Shown piece after piece: positions 13,078-17,771 of a stretch of DNA of 17,771 bases. This stretch comes from an uncultured Collinsella sp. (lineage in GTDB: Bacteria; Actinomycetota; Coriobacteriia; Coriobacteriales; Coriobacteriaceae). The translations under genes and the position numbers were made by a program. How positions within the stretch are numbered: position 1 is the first letter of the stretch; the number at the start of each line of letters is the position of its first letter. Where the stretch lies: positions 1-17,771 of the forward strand of contig CAAENA010000081.1 of assembly GCA_900757205.1 (NCBI GenBank), in the 5' to 3' direction. Under the pieces are notes generated by a model that was not told the origin of the DNA, did not search any database, and worked only from the letters and a program-made list of their open reading frames with translations.

Positions 13078-13093
13078 CTATACGCCGCACCAA
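13073..13093 (+). repeat. Direct repeat, second copy: orphan tRNA-Arg2 3' end
   Basis: The second copy of the tRNA 3' end (T-stem strand, acceptor strand, CCA) with no tRNA body attached. It is not a functional tRNA gene. Confidence 0.9.
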
Positions 13094-13102
13094 CTGAACT
13101 TT

Positions 13103-13130
13103 AAAGCCTCCGGTAACGGAGGCTTTTCTT
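13103..13130 (+). terminator. Duplicated terminator behind the Arg2 element
   Basis: AAAGCCTCCG pairs perfectly with CGGAGGCTTT over GTAA and is followed by a T-rich stretch. Compared with the first copy, the T-G pair has become T-A, so the stem is preserved although the sequence drifted. Confidence 0.82.
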
Positions 13131-13239
13131 ATATGTCGACATACTTGAGGAGTTGCTTTCGCCGTGTTTGAAAGTATCGAGTCGATCGACTGCATCAAAT
13201 GAGTAAAAATCAAATTCAATAACTTTTTTTGAAAAACGC
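13131..13239. other. AT-rich spacer with two 12-bp palindromes
   Basis: No gene is visible. Two perfect 12-bp palindromes centred on TCGA or ATCGAT-like cores are present: TATGTCGACATA (13132-13143) and AGTCGATCGACT (13180-13191). Their role is unknown, and they could be chance in short spacer DNA. A run of seven T at 13224-13230 precedes the next promoter. Confidence 0.4.
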
Positions 13240-13268
13240 TTGACGATTATTCAGTCCATGTGCATAAT
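13240..13268 (+). promoter_or_regulatory. Promoter of tRNA-Arg copy 3
   Basis: TTGACG (13240-13245) and CATAAT (13263-13268) have 17-base spacing, with an AT-rich stretch upstream of the -35 that could act as an UP element. Confidence 0.82.
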
Positions 13269-13280
13269 AATCAACAAGTC

Positions 13281-13357
13281 GCGGCGTTACCTCAGCTGGA
13301 TAGAGGGTCTGACTACGAATCAGAACGTCATAGGTTCGAATCCTATACGCCGCACCA
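13281..13357 (+). tRNA. tRNA-Arg (ACG), copy 3
   Basis: 77 nt, identical to copies 1 and 2, with anticodon ACG at 13315-13317 and encoded CCA at 13355-13357. Confidence 0.96.
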
Positions 13358-13396
13358 TTTGAGATTAAAGCTCCCGGCAACGGGGGCTTTTCTTTT
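13338..13396 (+). repeat. Direct repeat, first copy: tRNA-Arg3 3' end plus terminator
   Basis: 59 bases, from GAATCC in the T-arm through CCA to the last T of the terminator tract, recur without any difference at 13528-13586, offset 190. The repeat stops where the terminator T tract stops. Confidence 0.96.
13367..13396 (+). terminator. Terminator of tRNA-Arg copy 3
   Basis: AAAGCTCCCG pairs with CGGGGGCTTT over GCAA (with one T-G pair) and is followed by TTCTTTT. Confidence 0.9.
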
Positions 13397-13412
13397 ACGT
13401 AAACACCGCATT

Positions 13413-13532
13413 GATTCGAACCTCGGTCGAGGCGCGGGCGTAAAGAAAACGCGGAGCGTTTTTAGCCCGCGGGCGAGCGCGCCGGCAGGCGGGCGAAGCC
13501 GGGGCGGATCCGCGCAGCGGATGCGCGGAATC
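13413..13532 (+). repeat. tRNA-tail hairpin element, Arg3 copy
   Basis: 120 bp, between GATTC (13413-13417) and GAATC (13528-13532). It keeps AAAACGC-GGA-GCGTTTT (13446-13462), but the flanking stem here is CGCGGGC/GCCCGCG (13433-13439/13465-13471), seven Watson-Crick pairs where the other copies have a tandem G-A mismatch. The CCGGC/GCCGG and GCGGATCCGC hairpins follow. The change on both sides of the same stem is what selection on structure would produce. Confidence 0.88.
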
Positions 13533-13586
13533 CTATACGCCGCACCATTTGAGATTAAAGCTCCCGGCAACGGGGGCTTTTCTTTT
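13528..13586 (+). repeat. Direct repeat, second copy: orphan tRNA-Arg3 3' end and terminator
   Basis: A perfect 59-bp copy of 13338-13396, including a complete terminator (13557-13586). Perfect identity in a non-essential copy implies either a recent duplication or continued gene conversion. Confidence 0.95.
13557..13586 (+). terminator. Duplicated terminator behind the Arg3 element
   Basis: Identical to the terminator at 13367-13396. It would end any transcript that runs through the element. Confidence 0.85.
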
Positions 13587-13709
13587 GCGCCAGCTTGAGT
13601 GCTTTTGTCCAAAGGGACGATTTCCTGTCGACTCGTGTAAGATTCCGAGTAGATGTCGCGACTTATTCGCGACCACTCCTTCTCAAGCGACCGATCAGGG
13701 TGATATTTC

Positions 13710-16151
13710 GTGGCAGAGCGTCCGACATACAAGCTCAGGTTTCTCGATCCCAAGAAGCGCTTTCCGGCGATGCCCGAGCAGCCTGCGGGACGCTCATATG
13801 GCGTGGTCTGGAAACTCTTTGGCGAGGATCAGCATGAATCTTGTTATGTCGTCGAATTCGTTGGCAAAAGCCATGTGTCGCTTTTGGGCTACGTAAGCGT
13901 TTCGGGTGAGGTGTACAAGGTGGACCGCCCCGTCAGCGAGGCTCCGCTGCCCAACGATCCCGACATGGAACTGGTCCTTGACGAGTCGGACTCCGGTATT
14001 GGTGAGATTATGGTGAGGGGAGCAAACGGCACGATGCGCGCGTGCGCGCGAACCGTCGGCTCTCCCGAAGGTCCCATGCGCGAACAGTCCGATCACGAGA
14101 CATGGAATTCGACCCGCTCCCTTCCTTACGGCGAGTTCATGGCCTCGATGTTCTTGCGCTACGTGATATTTGCCAACTCCGAAAACGCTATTGCGAACAC
14201 GGCGGACGCCGGCGGTCTCGATGCGGACATGCAAAACGTTGTCGACAAGATCAAGCTCGTAAAGTTACCCGAGCCGGTCGAGGTGTTTTTGGGCTTTAAC
14301 ACGGCACCGCTCCCCGATGCTATCGAGACGCTGCTTTACCGCGTTGACCATACCGAGAATCCGAGCGGTATCGAGCGCTATGCCGCCGCCCTTATGAGCG
14401 AAATTGACTTGCCCCGCCTGCGCACCATCGCTGCCAAGTCCGAGATGAGCCTAGCGCGCATCGACCGGTCAAAGATTTTCTATCTCAATTTTGATCGTAG
14501 CCTGTTGGACCAGGACGAGATTGACATGCTGCTTGCCATCGAGTGCCGTCTCAACCGCCTCTCCGGCATCCTTGAGCGCATCGGGGCCGGATTGGCCCCC
14601 GCGGCATCCTCGCCGAGCCTTGAGGGCTGCGCGCTCTTTGATGCGTGGCATATCGCCAAGACGACCAACGATGTTCCCCGACTGCTCGATACGGCTTCGA
14701 GCGATAACCCGTGGGCCAAGCCGGGTACGGTGGCTTGCCAGCCGGGCGGTGAGTGGGACGTTCGCACCCGGTTTGCACGTATCGTAGAAGCGCTCAACGT
14801 GGTCACACGGCTCGACTATACCTATCGGGCAAACGTTGCCGAGGGGATTATGCTCGTTCGGTTTGGGCGCTCTGTCGTGGATGCCATGCCGCAACGTGAA
14901 TACGACGCTCAAGATGACGCCTGGCGCGAGCTGGAAGAGGATACGCGTGCGATCTGGGCCGCGGAGCACGATGCGCGCGTGGCGCTCACGCTTGCGGCGG
15001 CGTGTTTTGCCGCGGGCACCTGCATCACGCGCTGCTATGTGCAGATTGCTGCTCCCGACAGTGAGCAGGGCGAGCGCGTTGTCGCAACGTATTTCTTTGG
15101 GCGCGCGGCCTATCTGGCCGATTGCGTGCCTGTCGCCAAGTATCTTGAGAGCATGGACATGGACGATATGCCGTGCAAGCGTGTGCTTGAGGCGTATGAG
15201 TCAACTGCTCCGGAGACGATTGAACCTGCGGAGGTTCATGCTCGTCCGCGTGATGACCATCGCACGCTGCCGCCGGCGCTGCGCGATCTGCTGCTTGCCG
15301 ATAAGGCTGACGAGTTGGAGGTCATGGAAGAGGACGATGACCCATACGTGGCCCGTGTTGTTGAATTGCGCGAGCAGGCAAAAGTCGACCGTACAGGTGC
15401 TTTTGAAGGTTTTTCCCGTCTTGTCGAGGAGTTGGAGGCTAAGTGCGCCGTCGCCGAGCTTTTGGCGACAGGTCCGGTTCAAACGCAGTTTTGTGATAAC
15501 CAGCTGGTGCGCATGGTGCTACCGGTGTTGGAAGAAGACCGCTCTGTGCGAATCCTTCGTGCGCCCGATGCACTGTACTTTGCCCAGCACGAGATCTGCA
15601 GCTTTTACGCCGAGCAAGAGGACTTTGAACGAGCGCTGCCCGAGGTGCGCCATCTTTACGATCTGGCGCGCTCGTCCATGCAATCGCACTTTGCGCTCAT
15701 CAACGTGCTTGCACGTCTGGAGCGCTTTGACGAGATTATCGAGGTGGCGCGCCACGGCCTACGTATTGCCAGCGATCGTTCTGCAATCGGCTACCTGTTC
15801 TATCGCCTGGCGTTTGCCTATTGGAATTGCGACCAGCTCGAGCTGGCGCTGGCATGCTACCGCCTGGTGCCGCGCGGCGAGGAGTCGGGCAGCAGTGCGC
15901 TGGAAGAAATGCAGGGCCTTATGAACGAGATGGGCGTCAGCGAGTCTCCGACGTTCGAGGAGGCTATCGAGACCATCCGCAAGGCAGGTCTTGAGCTGCC
16001 GCCGGTGCCCGCCGTGACCAATCAACTCGCGGATGCCGCTGTGCAACTGGTCGACAACGGTTTCTTTTTCCTGGCACGCGGTTGCATCTTCCAAATGTGG
16101 CGCACCATGGGCAACGATGAGCTCGGCTCCCTTAACCGCTCGCTGGGGTAG
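13710..16151 (+). CDS. 813-aa protein with C-terminal TPR-like repeats, function unknown
   Basis: The GTG start at 13710 is preceded by AGGGTG at a fitting distance. No signal peptide or membrane segment is seen, so it is probably cytoplasmic. The first 600 residues match nothing I recognise; they hold a beta-rich start (SYGVVWKLFGEDQHESCYVVEFVGKSHVSLLGYVSV) and then largely helical sequence. Residues about 618-730 read as tetratricopeptide-like helical pairs (ALYFAQHEICSFYAEQEDFERALPEVRHLYDLA, FALINVLARLERFDEIIEVARHGL, GYLFYRLAFAYWNCDQLELALACYRLV), a protein-interaction module. It appears to be a single-gene unit downstream of the tRNA-Arg cluster. It could be a scaffold or a lineage-specific regulator; a catalytic function cannot be claimed. 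Confidence 0.85.
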   Translation: MAERPTYKLRFLDPKKRFPAMPEQPAGRSYGVVWKLFGEDQHESCYVVEFVGKSHVSLLGYVSVSGEVYKVDRPVSEAPLPNDPDMELVLDESDSGIGEIMVRGANGTMRACARTVGSPEGPMREQSDHETWNSTRSLPYGEFMASMFLRYVIFANSENAIANTADAGGLDADMQNVVDKIKLVKLPEPVEVFLGFNTAPLPDAIETLLYRVDHTENPSGIERYAAALMSEIDLPRLRTIAAKSEMSLARIDRSKIFYLNFDRSLLDQDEIDMLLAIECRLNRLSGILERIGAGLAPAASSPSLEGCALFDAWHIAKTTNDVPRLLDTASSDNPWAKPGTVACQPGGEWDVRTRFARIVEALNVVTRLDYTYRANVAEGIMLVRFGRSVVDAMPQREYDAQDDAWRELEEDTRAIWAAEHDARVALTLAAACFAAGTCITRCYVQIAAPDSEQGERVVATYFFGRAAYLADCVPVAKYLESMDMDDMPCKRVLEAYESTAPETIEPAEVHARPRDDHRTLPPALRDLLLADKADELEVMEEDDDPYVARVVELREQAKVDRTGAFEGFSRLVEELEAKCAVAELLATGPVQTQFCDNQLVRMVLPVLEEDRSVRILRAPDALYFAQHEICSFYAEQEDFERALPEVRHLYDLARSSMQSHFALINVLARLERFDEIIEVARHGLRIASDRSAIGYLFYRLAFAYWNCDQLELALACYRLVPRGEESGSSALEEMQGLMNEMGVSESPTFEEAIETIRKAGLELPPVPAVTNQLADAAVQLVDNGFFFLARGCIFQMWRTMGNDELGSLNRSLG

Positions 16152-16401
16152 GCGCGGCATAGAAGGGCTGGACCGCGCTTGTCATCCCATTTGCTCACCA
16201 TGCCGACAAAACGAAGGGGCTACTGCTACCGGCGGTACCGGGAACATTTGCGTATAGATAAGGTATAACGAATTAAGTCGTAACGAATTAAAGTACGAAT
16301 TACTGTATCGAGCAGGTTGTCGACAAATTGAATGGAGCTATTTGTATTGGCTCAGGTGGGTGGCTCCAGCAGGACCGGTAAGGTCAAAAGCGGCTAGGTC
16401 T
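16152..16401. promoter_or_regulatory. Leader region upstream of the ATPase, with ACGAATTA repeats
   Basis: No gene is visible. GCGCGG/CCGCGC (16152-16157/16173-16178) is a weak hairpin that may end the preceding transcript. ACGAATTA occurs three times at 16268-16275, 16283-16290 and 16295-16302; the first two are part of a longer TAACGAATTAA (16266-16276 and 16281-16291). The region is AT-rich for this genome and looks like protein-binding sites or a promoter zone, but I cannot pick a clear -35/-10 pair. Confidence 0.45.
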
Positions 16402-16458
16402 GCTAAACCTGTTAAACTCTGCTAAAGTTGCTAAACTTTGTTAAAGTTGTTAAAACTA
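16402..16458 (+). repeat. Three 19-bp tandem units (six GYTAAA half-units) before the ATPase gene
   Basis: GCTAAA or GTTAAA starts at 16402, 16411, 16421, 16430, 16440 and 16449, alternating 9 and 10 bases apart. This gives three consecutive 19-bp units (for example GCTAAACCTGTTAAACTCT). The array ends 15 bases before the ATG, and the ribosome binding site GGAGGAGGG (16461-16469) follows. The near-helical spacing puts the half-units on one face of the DNA, as in operator arrays or iterons. Confidence 0.8.
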
Positions 16459-16473
16459 GCGGAGGAGGGTCGA

Positions 16474-17556
16474 ATGTCGAAAGCCATTAATCCCTTTAAG
16501 CCAACGGCGGGCATGAATCCGCCTGAGCTTATCGGACGTGACGCTGTTTTGGATGATTTTGCCGAGGCCCTTGAGAATGGTCCTGGTGCTCCCGATCGAC
16601 TCATGCGCATCTCGGGCGTCCGAGGCACAGGGAAAACGGTGCTTCTCAATGCATTGGGTGATCTTGCACGAAAAAAAGGATTCGAGGTTGTTGACGTCGC
16701 CTCGAATGCCGGTTTCTGCAGTAGAATCCTCGAGGCTCTACAGCGAAATGTTCGTCTTGAGTCAATGTCGATTTCCCCATCAATTCTAGGAGTCAGCCTT
16801 GGCTCCGTTGAGGTATCGAAGTCGGCATCTCATCTGGGCGAGGCAATGTACGATGCCGCGAAGCGCGGAGGTCTGCTCATTACGCTCGACGAGATTCAGG
16901 ATGCCTCAACTGAGGAAATGCGCGAGCTGGGCAATGAGATGCAGCTTTTGATTCGCCAAGGGGCGAATGTCGCTTTTGCATTCGCTGGCTTGCCAACATC
17001 GGTGGATGGCGTGGTGGTTGATGATACCCTTACGTTCCTTCAGCGGGCAAAACATATCGAACTCACTCGTCTCTCCGATTTTGAAGTCGGCGGATCGTTT
17101 GAGGATACAATGAGACGAGCGGGCAAGGAGCTCGATGAAGACGCCGCTGAGCTATTAACAAAGGCTTCAGCAGGCTATCCCTTTATGGTCCAGTTGGTCG
17201 GATATTACGCTTGGCAGGTTGCTGCGCGCAGCGGGGCGGAGAGCGTGAACGAAGGGTCTGCGCGCAAGGGTATTCAAGCGGCTCTTGATAGCTTTAATGC
17301 TATGGTGATTGCCCCGGCGCTGCGCAGGGTTTCAGAGCGACAGTTTCAGTATCTCGCGGCAATGGCTCAATGTGAGGGCGATGAGATTGCCAACGGTGAT
17401 ATCGCCAAAAAGATGGGGCTGCCGGCGAACAAGGTCGGCTCGTATCGTAAACGTCTCATCGATGCGGGGTTGATTGAGCCTGCGGGCTATGGCTGTGTTT
17501 CGTTTGCAATTCCGTATATGCGCGACTATTTGTTGGAGGCGGTGCGGGAAAGGTAA
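16474..17556 (+). CDS. AAA-type ATP-binding protein with winged-helix-like C-terminus
   Basis: 360 aa from the ATG at 16474; a longer frame starting with TTG would read through the tandem repeats and is rejected. Walker A is RISGVRGTGKTVLLNAL (about residues 46-62), Walker B is GLLITLDEIQDA (about 132-143), and a sensor-like FAFAGLPTS follows. The C-terminal part (about 285-355, FQYLAAMAQCEGDEIANGDIAKKMGLPANKVGSYRKRLIDAGLIE) looks like a winged helix. The layout resembles AAA_16/Orc1-Cdc6-like ATPases found in many actinobacteria, whose roles are mostly unknown. Codon use is less GC-biased than in neighbouring genes, which hints at transfer. The repeat array directly in front suggests autoregulation or DNA binding by this protein. 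Confidence 0.85.
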   Translation: MSKAINPFKPTAGMNPPELIGRDAVLDDFAEALENGPGAPDRLMRISGVRGTGKTVLLNALGDLARKKGFEVVDVASNAGFCSRILEALQRNVRLESMSISPSILGVSLGSVEVSKSASHLGEAMYDAAKRGGLLITLDEIQDASTEEMRELGNEMQLLIRQGANVAFAFAGLPTSVDGVVVDDTLTFLQRAKHIELTRLSDFEVGGSFEDTMRRAGKELDEDAAELLTKASAGYPFMVQLVGYYAWQVAARSGAESVNEGSARKGIQAALDSFNAMVIAPALRRVSERQFQYLAAMAQCEGDEIANGDIAKKMGLPANKVGSYRKRLIDAGLIEPAGYGCVSFAIPYMRDYLLEAVRER

Positions 17557-17581
17557 AAATGGAATCGCTCCAAATTCCCCC

Positions 17582-17610
17582 TTGCCCATCCTCGACTGTT
17601 TGGTTACTAT
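17582..17610 (+). promoter_or_regulatory. Promoter of tRNA-Ser
   Basis: TTGCCC (17582-17587) and TACTAT (17605-17610) have 17-base spacing, and the tRNA starts 14 bases downstream of the -10. Confidence 0.65.
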
Positions 17611-17624
17611 AGAACGGCTGTTAC

Positions 17625-17715
17625 GGAGAGCTGACCGAGAGGCCGAAGGTGCTCGCCTGCTAAGCGAGTATGCCCCAAAAGGGCATCTGGGGTTCGAATC
17701 CCCAGCTCTCCGCCA
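17625..17715 (+). tRNA. tRNA-Ser (GCT)
   Basis: 91-nt class II tRNA with encoded CCA. The acceptor arms are GGAGAGC (17625-17631) and GCTCTCC (17705-17711), with discriminator G. The anticodon stem CTCGC/GCGAG encloses CTGCTAA with anticodon GCT at 17659-17661, reading AGC/AGU. A long variable arm (TGCCC/GGGCA) and the T-arm TGGGG-TTCGAAT-CCCCA are present. Confidence 0.96.
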
Positions 17716-17730
17716 GTATGAATTGAAAGA

Positions 17731-17757
17731 AGGGTCCCATTTGGGGCCCTTTTTTTA
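17731..17757 (+). terminator. Terminator of tRNA-Ser
   Basis: AGGGTCCC (17731-17738) pairs with GGGGCCCT (17743-17750) over ATTT, with one T-G pair, and is followed by a T run. No hairpin element of the Leu/Arg type can be seen before the window ends 14 bases later. Confidence 0.92.
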
Positions 17758-17771
17758 TCAAGAATGGCGGC

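Noticed and set aside
13073..13093. Additional tRNA-Arg gene at the second 3' end copy
   Set aside because: Only the T-stem strand, acceptor strand and CCA are present; the D-arm and anticodon arm are missing. The same holds at 13528 and at 6056.
12586..13586. A CRISPR-like reading of the repeated units in the tRNA-Arg region
   Set aside because: The repeats are whole tRNA genes, terminators and hairpin elements with unequal spacing; there are no short regular repeats with unique spacers.
12779..13598. Open frames through tRNA-Arg2, tRNA-Arg3 and their elements, with shared KKTRSVF peptide
   Set aside because: The likeness between them comes from repeated non-coding DNA, not from a protein family. 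Automated annotation may list them as proteins.
16438..16473. N-terminal extension of the ATPase from a TTG codon
   Set aside because: It would translate the tandem repeat and the ribosome binding site; the ATG at 16474 has an excellent RBS.

Overview
The window is GC-rich chromosomal DNA that looks like a gut actinobacterium of the class Coriobacteriia, most likely Collinsella or a close relative. That placement is inference from codon use, from protein style and from the mix of GC-rich coding with AT-rich promoters; no marker gene here settles it. It is mostly housekeeping sequence with three densely structured non-coding regions.

Left part (1-5754): after a short hairpin-rich edge come a GH5-like protein lacking key catalytic residues (262-1323), rsmI (1330-2208), metG (2278-3879, own terminator), rsmA (3987-4847) and tatD (4837-5754, overlapping rsmA). 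The theme is rRNA modification and translation.

Middle (5755-10231): tRNA-Leu(CAG) is followed by a 121-bp hairpin element and a second copy of the tRNA 3' end plus terminator. Next is an intact IS256-family insertion sequence (6303-7808) with an 8-bp target duplication. It is nested inside an older small element bounded by 34-bp inverted repeats. Then follow an SPFH/band-7 membrane protein, rlmH and proC.

Right part (10232-17771): a nested palindrome separates proC from a convergent 57-aa single-pass membrane protein gene. serS runs divergently from that small gene. After it come an unknown 125-aa protein and three identical tRNA-Arg(ACG) genes, each with its own promoter and terminator; two carry full copies, and one a truncated copy, of the hairpin element seen after tRNA-Leu. 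The window ends with an 813-aa TPR-containing protein of unknown role, a repeat-rich leader, an AAA-type ATPase with a winged-helix-like C-terminus, and tRNA-Ser(GCT).

The strongest candidate for something undescribed is the element behind tRNA-Leu and tRNA-Arg. Each full copy starts with an inverted copy of the host tRNA's own T-arm, folds into the same set of hairpins with compensatory changes, and ends in a repeat of the host tRNA's 3' end and terminator at a 189-190 bp offset. Other points of note are the degenerate GH5 active site, the IS nested in an inverted-repeat element, the nested palindrome after proC, and the repeats in front of the ATPase gene.
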